From NCBI RefSeq assembly GCF_006864135.1, contig NZ_SADV01000012.1, positions 1 through 64,000 on the forward strand: 64,000 nt of DNA, written 5' to 3'. How positions within the stretch are numbered: the first letter of the stretch is position 1; every line of letters begins with the position of its first letter. A program made the translations under genes and the position numbers. This stretch comes from Lysinibacillus sphaericus (GTDB lineage: Bacteria; Bacillota; Bacilli; Bacillales_A; Planococcaceae). The notes below the pieces were generated by a model. The model had not been told where the DNA came from, did no database searches, and was given only the letters and a program-made list of their open reading frames with translations. This document shows, in pieces, positions 1-8,329 of this stretch.

Positions 1-105
1 AAAATCGAACAAGAAGTGCCTTATTTTTATCTGAGAAAGGTTCGCTTTTATGAAAACGTAAGTTTTTCAGTGCCCTCCGCTTGTGTTGCCTCTTTTTCCA
101 CTTTT

Positions 106-312
106 TTAGTTGGCTGATAACGCTTGACAAACTTTATAAGTGGGGTAATAGACACAAACTGTTGAATTTTCAACTGTTTCTCTTATGGGGATTTGCTGTT
201 TGCTGAGACTTGGAGAAATGATTGCTTGTTTATCGATTGAGAGCTCTTCTATTACTGGTTCTACACCATAAAACAACAATAAAAAATAGCATACTAAACC
301 TACTATACGCAA
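106..312 (-). CDS. Small membrane-anchored protein, unknown function
   Basis: I do not recognise this 68-residue protein. The first 18 or so residues (MRIVGLVCYFLLLFYGV) form a hydrophobic segment, so it is likely a membrane anchor or uncleaved signal. A charged, proline-rich tail follows, ending in YPTYKVCQALSAN with a cysteine. I chose the TTG at 312 rather than the TTG 15 bases upstream because a GAGGTG ribosome site sits 5 bases before it; the upstream start would place that site inside the gene. It points away from the riboswitch and pbuE. No partner gene is visible at this window edge. Confidence 0.55.
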   Translation of the reverse strand: MRIVGLVCYFLLLFYGVEPVIEELSIDKQAIISPSLSKQQIPIRETVENSTVCVYYPTYKVCQALSAN

Positions 313-520
313 ACAATCACCTCGCAATATTCTGTTATATTAGTATGTATGGTCAAACTTAAAAAAATATAAGTAAAATCTAAAATTTCTCTCTTTTGAA
401 ATGATTTTTTATTCGGTAAGCGTTTGTATTTCAATGATTGAAAGGTATAGTAAACCGATTTTATGAAATAAATGTTGTCATGCAAAATTCAATATGCTAA
501 TATAGCTAACGTAAATATTT

Positions 521-590
521 GATCTGTATAACCTCAATGATATGGATTGAGGGTCTCTACCAGGAACCATAAAATCCTGACTACAAAAAT
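521..590 (+). promoter_or_regulatory. Purine riboswitch aptamer, guanine-type discriminator base
   Basis: This is a purine aptamer laid out like the B. subtilis pbuE switch: P2 CCTCA (532-536) with TGAGG (548-552), loop ATATGG, core TCTCTACC, P3 CAGGA (561-565) with TCCTG (575-579), loop AACCATAA, then GACTAC. The base that pairs with the ligand is C581. In this family C reads guanine or hypoxanthine and U reads adenine; pbuE of B. subtilis has U. P1 is short (525-528 with 582-585). The 3' side of P3 and P1 is also the 5' arm of the terminator at 573-622, so ligand binding should prevent termination (an ON switch). It lies about 290 bases before the pbuE start. Confidence 0.9.
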
Positions 591-622
591 TTTGCTTTAT
601 TTTTGTAGTCAGGATTTTTTTC
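573..622 (+). terminator. Riboswitch expression-platform terminator
   Basis: A 17-bp stem joins 573-589 with 600-616, followed by a run of seven T. Its 5' arm overlaps P3 and P1 of the aptamer, so the two structures exclude each other. G608 pairs with the discriminator C581, showing that the terminator has co-varied with the aptamer. Confidence 0.92.
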
Positions 623-624
623 TT

Positions 625-753
625 TTAACTTCTTTCAGCAAAAGTCTCCCACCTTTATAAATGGTAAGATGAATGCGGTTTTAAGTCACTTTTCAGCGAT
701 GTCCAAACATCTGTACCTGTCGCGTACAAAAAACATCCGCTGAAAGAAGTTAA
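625..753. repeat. Dispersed repeat, family C, with 15-bp terminal inverted repeats
   Basis: The ends are perfect inverted repeats: TTAACTTCTTTCAGC at 625-639 and its complement at 739-753. The element is 129 bp, with no coding sequence, and looks like a MITE or a structured intergenic element. Related left ends occur at 31375, 32236 and 36704. It sits directly after the riboswitch terminator and so lies in the pbuE leader. Confidence 0.7.
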
Positions 754-832
754 AGCCTTCGGCAGACGTCACAGAATCGGCTTTGTGCAAGCACAACCCG
801 ATTCCGGACGCAATTATGCCGAGGCATAATTG
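754..832. repeat. Double-hairpin repeat module next to family C
   Basis: Two hairpins follow the 129-bp element: GAATCGG...CCGATTC and GCAATTATGCC...GGCATAATTG. A close copy lies at 36843-36891, again just after a family C end, so the two parts probably travel together. Confidence 0.55.
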
Positions 833-876
833 ATACCTCTCTACAAAAATGAAAGTGTAACAGAAGGGTGATTATT

Positions 877-2067
877 ATGAATTGGAGAGTATATATTCTT
901 GCCGTTACTACTTTTGCAGTAGGATTGGTGGAATTAATTGTAGGTGGTATATTACCAACAATTGCAGAGGATTTAAATGTGTCCTTAGCAACTGCGGGAC
1001 AATTAATTACAATATTTGCTCTTGTCTATGCAATATCTGCTCCTGTCCTTTTATCATTAACCGCAAAAGTGGAAAGGAAGCGCCTTTATCTTATTTCTTT
1101 ATTTATTTTTACTTTAGGTAATCTGATGACGTATTTTAGTACGACATTCTCGATCGTCATGATTGCTAGAATTTTCACAGCGATGAGTACTGCATTGGTC
1201 ATCGTTTTATCCTTAACGATTACAACAAAAATTGTTGAACCAAAACATCGTGCAAAAGCTTTAGGGCTTGTTTTCGTAGGTGTTAGTTCTGCACTTGTCA
1301 TCGGTGTCCCAATGGGGATATTTGTAGCTGAAGCATTTGGATGGCGAGCTGTGTTCTTAGGAATAGCACTTCTTTCAACTGTATCTATGATTCTTATTGC
1401 GTTACTGCTTGAAAAAATGCCTGTTGCAGAAGTTGTTCCATTAAAGGCTCAAATTAAATCATTAGCCAATTTAAAAATCTTAAGTGCACAATTAACAACA
1501 CTATTTATGCTTGCTGGTCATTATATGCTTTACGCATATTTAACACCATTTTTAGTAGAAGCATTTGATATGAGTGCCTCATGGATTAGTATCTGTTATC
1601 TAATCTTCGGAATAGCGTCTGTCAGTGGGAATGCTCTCGGTGGTTGGCTAGCTGACAAAATTGGTACTGGTAAAGCCATTCTATTGATTGTATCTACCTT
1701 CGCCGTTGTATTATTTAGTATTCCTTACACGATTGTTGCGTTACCACTCTTTTTAGTCGTAACAATTTTATGGGGTGCACTTAGCTGGGCTCTTACACCG
1801 CCATTACAAAATTATTTAATACAGACTGATCCAAAAACATCTGATATTCAACAAAGTTTAAATACGGCTGCATTACAAATCGGTATATCCATAGGTTCAG
1901 CTGTTGGTGGGGCTATGTTTACTGTTACAGGATCTGCTATGCATTTATCTAGCTTCGGTGTTATTTTAGTTTTATGTGCGCTAGGCTGTGCTATTTTCTC
2001 TCTAAAAAGAGCGCCAGTTTCACATGAGGCTGAGCTAGGGCTGAAATCGGCTCACAACAATTTGTAG
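877..2067 (+). CDS. pbuE: PbuE-type purine base/nucleoside exporter (MFS)
   Basis: A 396-residue major facilitator protein with about 12 membrane segments, closely resembling B. subtilis PbuE (YdhL), which exports hypoxanthine, adenine and related purines. The opening (VGLVELIVGGILPTIAEDL) and the loop KVERKRLYLISLF are typical of that subfamily. I chose the ATG at 877, which has AGAAGGGTGAT just upstream, over the GTG at 868 that lies inside this ribosome site. It is preceded by a purine riboswitch with terminator, which agrees with the function. The leader is unusually long because a repeat element is inserted between switch and gene. The exact substrate is inferred; the riboswitch suggests guanine or hypoxanthine as inducer. 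Confidence 0.88.
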   Translation: MNWRVYILAVTTFAVGLVELIVGGILPTIAEDLNVSLATAGQLITIFALVYAISAPVLLSLTAKVERKRLYLISLFIFTLGNLMTYFSTTFSIVMIARIFTAMSTALVIVLSLTITTKIVEPKHRAKALGLVFVGVSSALVIGVPMGIFVAEAFGWRAVFLGIALLSTVSMILIALLLEKMPVAEVVPLKAQIKSLANLKILSAQLTTLFMLAGHYMLYAYLTPFLVEAFDMSASWISICYLIFGIASVSGNALGGWLADKIGTGKAILLIVSTFAVVLFSIPYTIVALPLFLVVTILWGALSWALTPPLQNYLIQTDPKTSDIQQSLNTAALQIGISIGSAVGGAMFTVTGSAMHLSSFGVILVLCALGCAIFSLKRAPVSHEAELGLKSAHNNL

Positions 2068-2070
2068 TTA

Positions 2071-2358
2071 GAGTGGCTCATCGAAATCGAACGCCCCTGG
2101 AAAGCGCTTAGTCGGAACAGAAATCACATTAAAGTAATAGCAGGAATTTCCGATGAAATTTGGCCTATCATAAAGCAATTTGCGAAAACGTATATCATGT
2201 GAAAAGTTGATTGGAGTGGAGGCTTGGCGATAATCCTTGGGGTCAGCAATAAAGAGGAACAAAGGCTAAAACTATCACGTCCTGTGATAACGCCTTCGTG
2301 ACCAACATCATGTTGTGGACGCCCCCGGGAAAGCGCCCAGTCAAAACGGAAATCAACC
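2071..2358. repeat. Dispersed repeat, family A (one partial, one longer copy)
   Basis: 2206-2358 starts GTTGATTGGAGTGGAGGC and ends GGAAATCAAC. It is the reverse complement of the elements at 7477-7599 and 8330-8746, including the inner hairpin around CACGAAGGCGTTATCAC. 2071-2131 is a damaged part of another copy (GAACGCCCCTGGAAAGCGC). The element has imperfect terminal inverted repeats (GTTGATT...AATCAAC), no open frame worth calling, and probably folds strongly as RNA. Confidence 0.7.
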
Positions 2359-2480
2359 ACGTTATGGTAACGAACTTTTAGAGTGAATTTTTTGGTTTAA
2401 ATATCCAGAAAATACTACTGTAAAAGAAGGACAATTATATAGAGAGATAGAATGTAAGTTTAGAGGAGGTTGGTAAATAC

Positions 2481-2765
2481 ATGCTGATAGATTTAACGGA
2501 ATTTAAAGAATCAAATGTGAAAGTGTTCGCAACGATTGACCAGACGCTTTACCGAAATGTGGGTGCTATTATTTTATATGAAGAGGATTCACACACTTTA
2601 TCTGTACGAAAATTGAAACGAAAAATCGCTGATCAATATATACCAACAGACGAACTCGAAAACTTTCTGTTCGACTCTCAAGCAGATGCTATAAAATTTA
2701 CTCATAAGCTTACTAGAATGAGTGCACTCGATTATTTATTAGTATCGAATAAAAAAGCTAAATGA
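2481..2765 (+). CDS. Hypothetical 94-residue protein
   Basis: I do not recognise a family. It has no signal peptide or membrane segment. Its composition is that of a small soluble mixed alpha/beta protein, with a basic stretch (RKLKRKIADQY) in the middle and an acidic segment after it. The ribosome site AGGAGGT sits 11 bases before the ATG, and a strong terminator follows at 2836, so it is a convincing single-gene unit. Nothing nearby points to a role. Confidence 0.65.
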   Translation: MLIDLTEFKESNVKVFATIDQTLYRNVGAIILYEEDSHTLSVRKLKRKIADQYIPTDELENFLFDSQADAIKFTHKLTRMSALDYLLVSNKKAK

Positions 2766-2835
2766 TATAAGGTTAATTGGGATTGTCCATAATTTAAAGA
2801 GGAGTTAGATACTATCGTTAATTTGACAATCCAGA

Positions 2836-2890
2836 AATATACAAAGGGCCCATTTTGAGTAATTATATTCAAATGCCCTTTGTATATTTT
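2836..2890 (+). terminator. Rho-independent terminator
   Basis: A long stem pairs AATATACAAAGGGC with GCCCTTTGTATATT and is extended by TTTGA/TCAAA. It closes the 2481 gene and is symmetrical enough to act on both strands. Confidence 0.75.
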
Positions 2891-3080
2891 GATTCATGAT
2901 AAATAATTTTACTAACTAATAGAAGTGATAGACTTCTCTTAGCTTTTTTAAGTAAAAATAGTTAATAATTATGAACACCCCATGCTCTACATTTCTTGAA
3001 GTGTTTTCCCCTATGTAATTTATCAAATGATATCCCTTAAGAACTAATTTTTTAAAAAGAAATTTTATTTAAATTTCCTT

Positions 3081-3212
3081 CTAGCTGAATTAATACAGCG
3101 CGTAGTTATTGCTAGAGCGCTGATTAATTTGCCAAAGTTATTATTAGCTGATGAACCAATTGGTAATTTGGATAGCCAATCGGGTACGGGCGTAATGGAA
3201 CTAAGGAGGTGT
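3081..3212 (+). pseudogene. Remnant of an ABC transporter ATPase
   Basis: One frame reads [20 protein letters not shown] then [10 protein letters not shown]. This is the part of an ABC ATPase just after the signature, through Walker B and the D-loop. Walker A and the first two thirds are missing, the LSGGQ signature is degraded, and a stop follows at 3210. The best match in kind is the LolD/MacB/BceA type ([10 protein letters not shown]). It overlaps the ribosome site of the next gene, so both may have belonged to one lost exporter-like operon. Confidence 0.85.
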
Positions 3213-3218
3213 TAGATT

Positions 3219-3920
3219 GTGCGAAAAAAACACATTTTTATTATTTTGTTCATCATCGCAATACTGCTGCTTGTAACAAGGAATACGTATAAAATGGAGA
3301 TGAATAACATGAGTAATTACCCAATACCTGGAGAGATGGTAGAAATCAATCAACATAATATTCATGTTTATAAAACGGGTGAATCATCAAAGAGTAATTC
3401 CAGAATCATATTGCTACCTGGAAGTGGAACGACTTCTCCTTATGCTGATTTCTATCCTCTATATAGTAAATTAAAGGACAAATATACATTCACTAAAAAA
3501 ATTAGTTGGAATACGATAAAGAGTATCGGTGAAATAGGACTAATTAATGCAATATCTAAAACAGGAGTCCTAGATAAGGTTTTCATTGATATTGATAATT
3601 TACCAAAGGACTTACAAAATATAAAAGAATTCATGGCCATAAAAAATATGAACAATTCTACAATGGAGAACGAAATACAAGAGATGAGCTCTAATGGAGA
3701 AATAATATTACAAAATGGGACCATAGGAGATATTCCATTACTTTTGTTTAGTGCAACAAATAATGGCTATAAAAATTGGTCACAAACACAAACAGAATTA
3801 TTGGGGTTATCTACAAATACGAAGCAAGTAGTTTATGAAAACACTAAGCACTACATTCATCATGAAAAAGCTGAACCTATGGCACATGAAATTCAAATAT
3901 TTTTAGAACAACTCGATTAA
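3219..3920 (+). pseudogene. Alpha/beta hydrolase with internal deletion
   Basis: The N-terminus is a membrane anchor (IFIILFIIAILLLVT, residues 5-19), followed by a typical hydrolase opening (HNIHVYKTG, IILLPGSGTTSPYADFYPLY) with the oxyanion HG-like turn. After about residue 88 the sequence jumps (KLKDKYTFTKKISWNTIK) to the C-terminal cap and the HYIHHEKAE segment with the catalytic histidine. The nucleophile elbow (GHSxG) and its surroundings, roughly 90-100 residues of a normal 320-residue enzyme, are absent. The frame is open from GTG 3219 with a good ribosome site (AAGGAGGTG), so a protein may be made, but it cannot be an active serine hydrolase. I infer an in-frame deletion. Confidence 0.75.
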
Positions 3921-4076
3921 AATGTATTCACGTTTCTTCAATTGTTTTAATTAAACTCTTAATTTTTATGTAAAGTTGTATTGTAAGATGTGTAACTCAA
4001 AAACGCTTTCTGTACGTGAAATAATTAGAGAATCAAAATGCGTCTTCTAAAAAAATTATATTAATAATATCTAGAG

Positions 4077-4110
4077 AAAACAGTTTGTAATCGCAAGCTG
4101 TTTTTTTTAT
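4077..4110 (+). terminator. Rho-independent terminator
   Basis: AACAGTTTG pairs with CAAGCTGTT (one G-T pair) and is followed by eight T. It is probably the terminator of the hydrolase remnant unit. Confidence 0.65.
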
Positions 4111-4311
4111 TGTACGCCTAGCATGGACGTAATCTAATTGGTACCAGTCAGCCACAAAGATAGAAGTAGTGTTAGCCAAGTGCAAGGCACCTCCTACTCG
4201 ATAAGGAAATTGTAGAGTTTTAAGTGTGGATAATCAAGGGCAGAGTTTTCTCTAAGCTAAGACATTATATCCTCGAGGTCACTTCATTCTCTCGAGCGCT
4301 TTAACGCAAAG

Positions 4312-4380
4312 GTTTTATCAGCGATGTTCGAGGCCTTTATCAGTGATTCTAGCTCTTTTATCAGCGATTTTCGTTTGTTC
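4312..4380. repeat. Imperfect tandem repeat, unit about 24 bp
   Basis: Three copies of a unit read as TTTTATCAGCGATGTTCGAG, CTTTATCAGTGATTCTAGC and TTTTATCAGCGATTTTCG. No coding frame crosses them. They could be a decayed structured repeat. Confidence 0.45.
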
Positions 4381-4802
4381 TTTGCCCTTCAACTTTTCAT
4401 GTAATAAAGATTCTTAATTTCTTAGTAGTACGAGTACTGCTGCTCGAAAATTGATGAATTTACATAAATATAATACAGAATCCATTTTATATGTTTACCT
4501 ATCAAACAAATATTTAATTTCTATATCGATTATTATCATACTGGAATAGGGCAAGGAATAGATTGTTGTAGTTAAAGTATTTTAGGGGCTCGAGTAGATA
4601 GAGAGTCTGATGATTCAATACTATTTTTAGGATATATAAGTTTCTCTCTGCCTAAGATAGATAATTCAAAGGGGTCTACTGTTGGGAATCTAACGTATTA
4701 ACTAATAACAGTATTTTCTCCTGAATCCAGTCAGTGAGAAGGAATTCGGGATAGGATAGCTGCTGTGAGTTACTTAATAATTTCAATTGGAGGGGGAATC
4801 GA

Positions 4803-7409
4803 ATGTCAGACTATCATCAACAATCATCAGCTGAAGTTATGAAAAATTTGAACGTGACAGATCAAGGATTGAGTGATTATGACGTTCAAAAGAGGCAAGA
4901 AGTGTACGGCTATAATGTATTAAAGGAAGGAAAAAAAACAAGTGCATTCGCCGTTTTCTTTGGGCAGTTTAAAGATTTATTAGTCATTATTTTAATCATC
5001 GCTGCTTTCGTTTCATTTCTATTAGGGGAAGTAGGAAGCACGATTGTGATTATGGTTGTCGTTATATTGAACGCTATCCTAGGTACTGTACAGCATATCA
5101 AGGCAGAACAGTCTTTGGATAATTTAAAAGCCTTAACCTCTCCGATTGCCAAAGTAATGCGAAATAATCAACTCATAGAGATTTCTTCAGAAGATATAGT
5201 CGTTGGGGATCTTCTGTATTTGGAGGCCGGCGATTATATAAATGCAGATGGGAGATTATTAGAAAATCATAATTTGCATATCAATGAAAGCTCGCTGACA
5301 GGTGAATCAATCGCTGTAGCGAAAAGTATCGATCCTATTAAGGAAGGTAATGTAACGGTTGCTGATAAAAGGAATATGGTGTATTCTGGAAGTTTTGTGA
5401 CAACAGGTCGAGGTATTGTCATGGTTACAGCTATCGGGATGCAAACGGAAATCGGCAAAATTGCAAATTTACTCGATACTGCGAAAGAAAAGAAAACACC
5501 TTTACAAGTAAGTTTAGATCATTTCGGAGAAAAATTAGCTTTAGGGATTACGTTAATCTGTTTAGCCATTTTCGTGATTGACCTTGTTAGAGGGCGTGCG
5601 CTAGTAGAATCGTTTATGTTTGCTGTTTCACTTGCCGTCGCAGCAATTCCAGAAGCACTAAGCTCCATTGTTACCATTGTGCTAGCTTTTGGAACACAAA
5701 AAATGGCAAAGGAAAATGCCATTATTCGAAAGCTTTATGCTGTTGAAAGTCTTGGAAGTGTATCTGTCATTTGTTCAGATAAAACAGGAACATTAACTGA
5801 AAATAAAATGGTTGTACAAGAGGTATATGTGGATGAAAAAGTTATTCCACATGATCAGCTACACACTGGAAATGCAGTTGAGAAAGATCTTATGTTAAAG
5901 GCAATATTATGTAATGATGCTGTAGGAAGGGACGATAAGGAATTCGGTGATCCTACTGAGATTGCACTTGTAAAACTAGGGAAGCAATATGGTTTTGACG
6001 AAATCCAGATAAGAGATCATTATCCAAGGGTGACCGAAATCCCTTTTGATTCAGATAGAAAGCTCATGAGTACTGTAAATAATATCAATCAGCAATCTAT
6101 CATGATTACAAAAGGAGCATTAGACGTCCTTCTCCCTAAAATTATAAAAATAAAAACTTCAAATGGTATAGTTACTATTACAAAACAACAACGTCAAAAA
6201 ATCGAAGCGGTAAATCGTGATTTTTCTATGAATGGGTTAAGGGTGCTAGCAGTCGCCTACAAAGAGGTAAAGGAAAATCAAGCAATTGATGCAAGAGCTG
6301 AAAAAGATTTAATATTTGTTGGTTTAGTCGCGATGATGGATCCGCCAAGAAAAGAATCTAAAGGTGCGGTTGAAAAGTGTATAAAGGCTGGTATTAAACC
6401 GGTGATGATTACAGGGGATCATAAAATTACGGCAACCGCTATCGCCAATCAAATCGGGATTTTAAATGAGCCCTCTGAAGCGATTGAAGGGCATGAAATA
6501 GAAGGTCTAACAGATCAGCAGCTTCAAGAAAAGGTTAATGATTTTTCTGTTTATGCCCGAGTAACACCAGCTCAAAAAATTCGTATCGTTAAAGCGTGGC
6601 AGGAAAAAGGACATGTCGTCGCCATGACAGGAGATGGTGTTAATGATGGCCCTGCCCTAAAACAGGCCGACATTGGTGTGGCAATGGGCGTTACCGGCAC
6701 TGAGGTCGCTAAGGATGCCTCTTCTATGATACTAACAGATGATAATTTTTCAACGATTGTTAAGGCTATTGCAAACGGTAGGAGTATCTATACGAATATT
6801 AAAAACGCTATTTTGTTCTTATTATCTGGGAATGCAGGTGCCATTTTTGTTGTTTTATATGCAACAATATTAGGTTTACCAGTTCCTTTTGCGGCTGTGC
6901 ATCTATTATTTATTAACTTACTAACGGATAGTTTACCGGCGATTGCAATCGGTCTAGAGCCGAATAATAAAAAAACAATGAAGGACAAGCCCCGAAATAT
7001 TCATACACCATTATTAAACAAAGCATTTACTACTCAAGTGGTACTCGAAGGATTACTAATCGCCATTTCTACAACTATTGCCTTTGAAATCGGCTTGTCA
7101 ACGGGAGATACTCTAACGGCGAGCACTATGGCATTTACGACATTATGCTTGTCACGATTAGTGCATGGCTTCAACTCCCGAGCTAAAGAATCGATCTTCG
7201 CCATTGGACTATTTTCGAATAAATACACTTGGCTTGCATTCTTAATCGGTTTTTTAAGCTTACACGCAGTATTGTTTATTCCAATGCTTACAAGTGTGTT
7301 TGAGGTTGCTACATTAAGCACCGCACAATTAGGCTTTATTTATAGTTTGTCTGTGCTACCGTTCCTTGTGAATCAGTGGTACAAGCTGTTGTTTGTGAGA
7401 AGGAGATAA
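4803..7409 (+). CDS. Calcium-type cation-transporting P-type ATPase
   Basis: An 868-residue P2A-type ATPase, full length for the family and similar to Listeria LMCA1 and other bacterial PMCA/SERCA-like calcium pumps. It should pump Ca2+ out of the cell using ATP. Motifs in order: LTGES (about residue 166, actuator), IPEAL in membrane helix 4 (about 282), DKTGTLT with phosphorylated Asp at 326, KGA (nucleotide domain), DPPR, TGDGVND (about 610) and NLLTDSLPA in helix 6. IPEAL together with N and D in helix 6 fits one calcium site. The start is ATG 4803 with GGAGGGGG upstream. It stands alone, with a roughly 200-base leader of unknown role. Confidence 0.9.
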   Translation: MSDYHQQSSAEVMKNLNVTDQGLSDYDVQKRQEVYGYNVLKEGKKTSAFAVFFGQFKDLLVIILIIAAFVSFLLGEVGSTIVIMVVVILNAILGTVQHIKAEQSLDNLKALTSPIAKVMRNNQLIEISSEDIVVGDLLYLEAGDYINADGRLLENHNLHINESSLTGESIAVAKSIDPIKEGNVTVADKRNMVYSGSFVTTGRGIVMVTAIGMQTEIGKIANLLDTAKEKKTPLQVSLDHFGEKLALGITLICLAIFVIDLVRGRALVESFMFAVSLAVAAIPEALSSIVTIVLAFGTQKMAKENAIIRKLYAVESLGSVSVICSDKTGTLTENKMVVQEVYVDEKVIPHDQLHTGNAVEKDLMLKAILCNDAVGRDDKEFGDPTEIALVKLGKQYGFDEIQIRDHYPRVTEIPFDSDRKLMSTVNNINQQSIMITKGALDVLLPKIIKIKTSNGIVTITKQQRQKIEAVNRDFSMNGLRVLAVAYKEVKENQAIDARAEKDLIFVGLVAMMDPPRKESKGAVEKCIKAGIKPVMITGDHKITATAIANQIGILNEPSEAIEGHEIEGLTDQQLQEKVNDFSVYARVTPAQKIRIVKAWQEKGHVVAMTGDGVNDGPALKQADIGVAMGVTGTEVAKDASSMILTDDNFSTIVKAIANGRSIYTNIKNAILFLLSGNAGAIFVVLYATILGLPVPFAAVHLLFINLLTDSLPAIAIGLEPNNKKTMKDKPRNIHTPLLNKAFTTQVVLEGLLIAISTTIAFEIGLSTGDTLTASTMAFTTLCLSRLVHGFNSRAKESIFAIGLFSNKYTWLAFLIGFLSLHAVLFIPMLTSVFEVATLSTAQLGFIYSLSVLPFLVNQWYKLLFVRRR

Positions 7410-7476
7410 TGAGGAAAAAAGAGGCTGAAAGTTAAGATATCATATTAAATAAGGTATAATCTTCGGCAAAATGAGG

Positions 7477-7599
7477 GGTTGATTTCCGTTCCGCCTGGGC
7501 GCTTTCCTGGGGGCGTCCGATGAGCCGCTACGCTAGGCTCCAGGGTCTCATCTGTGACGCTATCCCCAAGGAGTCGCCCAGTCTCCACTCCAATCAACC
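7477..7599. repeat. Dispersed repeat, family A, compact copy
   Basis: Begins GGTTGATTTCCGTTCCGCC and ends CCACTCCAATCAACC, with terminal inverted repeats. Between them lie TGGGCGCTTTCCTGGGGGCG and CCCCAAGGAGTCGCCCAG. This is the simplest full copy in the window, so it serves as the reference for the copies at 2206, 8330 and 28122. Confidence 0.75.
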
Positions 7600-7695
7600 T
7601 CTTCACAGAGCCTGTGCTTTCTAGCATATCACTCTAATTTATAGTGATTAAACAAAACTTTAGCATGAGGTTTGTCTGTGAAAAAGCGAAGCAAC

Positions 7696-7738
7696 AATAA
7701 AAGCTCTCGTTTCAACAAAACGAGAGCTTTTATTAAAT
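7696..7738. terminator. Bidirectional terminator
   Basis: AATAAAAGCTCTCGTTT pairs with AAACGAGAGCTTTTATT, with A and T tracts on both sides. It terminates the minus-strand DUF3231-like gene, whose stop lies inside it, and can stop transcription from the left. Confidence 0.85.
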
Positions 7739-8218
7739 TGTAGTAGGAGCTAGTAGCCAGCCTTTGTCATTACTGAGTCGCACTAGCTTTGCACCAAGTA
7801 TGGCATACCTTATATGAAGTTCTCCATATTTTGCAGTATGCTTCTTCTTAACGGATATTTCTAAAGCCTGGCTAACTGAAATAAGTGAAGAAGCTATATT
7901 CATCGATAAAATGGCGCTAATTTCTGTATCATTAATGGCTTTTTTTCCTCGAATATTGCCCATTTTCAACTGTCTGTAGTCGATTGAAGTAGTAGGAGCA
8001 AGTACCCCGTTTTCCTTTAATAACACTGTCAGATGTTTATTTTCCTCTTTTAAAGATTGCACAAAATCCACGATAATAGCCTTCAATTTTTTATCAACAG
8101 CATGCTTGAAAAATGCATGATTTGAAGCTATATAGCCATTATTAACGCCGATCTGTGTCCATATCTTAAAAATTTCCCTATAGCGTAGTGATACTAGATT
8201 TCCATTTACCAATTCCAT
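7733..8218 (-). CDS. DUF3231-like / ferritin-like spore-type protein
   Basis: A 161-residue all-helical protein. The arrangement EIFKIWTQIGVNNGYIASNH, a middle helix with KEENKHLTVLLKENGVL and a closing WLLAPT resembles one half of the DUF3231/CotF-like proteins of Bacillales, which normally hold two such bundles in about 330 residues. Many members are tied to spores, and their biochemical role is unknown. The ribosome site AGGAAGTG lies just before ATG 8218. It ends in a bidirectional terminator and is hemmed in by repeats on both sides. The family assignment rests on pattern only; length and start look sound. Confidence 0.55.
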   Translation of the reverse strand: MELVNGNLVSLRYREIFKIWTQIGVNNGYIASNHAFFKHAVDKKLKAIIVDFVQSLKEENKHLTVLLKENGVLAPTTSIDYRQLKMGNIRGKKAINDTEISAILSMNIASSLISVSQALEISVKKKHTAKYGELHIRYAILGAKLVRLSNDKGWLLAPTTI

Positions 8219-8329
8219 AGTGACACTTCCTAACTCATGTTCTCGTTCATTTATTTGAGATTAGGATGTGTTAATAAATGAAATTCTAATCACTTTTTAC
8301 AATAAAAGGGGTTAGCGATCATAACGTGA

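Larger units (their letters stand above)
3921..4802. other. Long intergenic region with one terminator and a short tandem repeat
   Basis: About 880 bases without a credible gene. It contains a terminator (4077-4110), three imperfect copies of a TTTATCAGCGAT unit (4312-4380) and a leader before the P-type ATPase with possible hairpins at 4678-4712 and 4718-4755. I looked for Mn (yybP-ykoY), M-box, NiCo and T-box signatures in that leader and saw none. Confidence 0.5.

Noticed and set aside
303-485. Reverse-strand frame of 60 codons
   Set aside because: No ribosome site; A/T-rich composition and overlap with the upstream region of the small membrane gene.
2068-2360. Reverse-strand frames of 64-78 codons
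   Set aside because: They lie in family A repeat sequence and have no ribosome sites.
4600-4800. Metal riboswitch before the P-type ATPase
   Set aside because: No match to Mn (yybP-ykoY), M-box or NiCo core motifs; hairpins are present but nonspecific.
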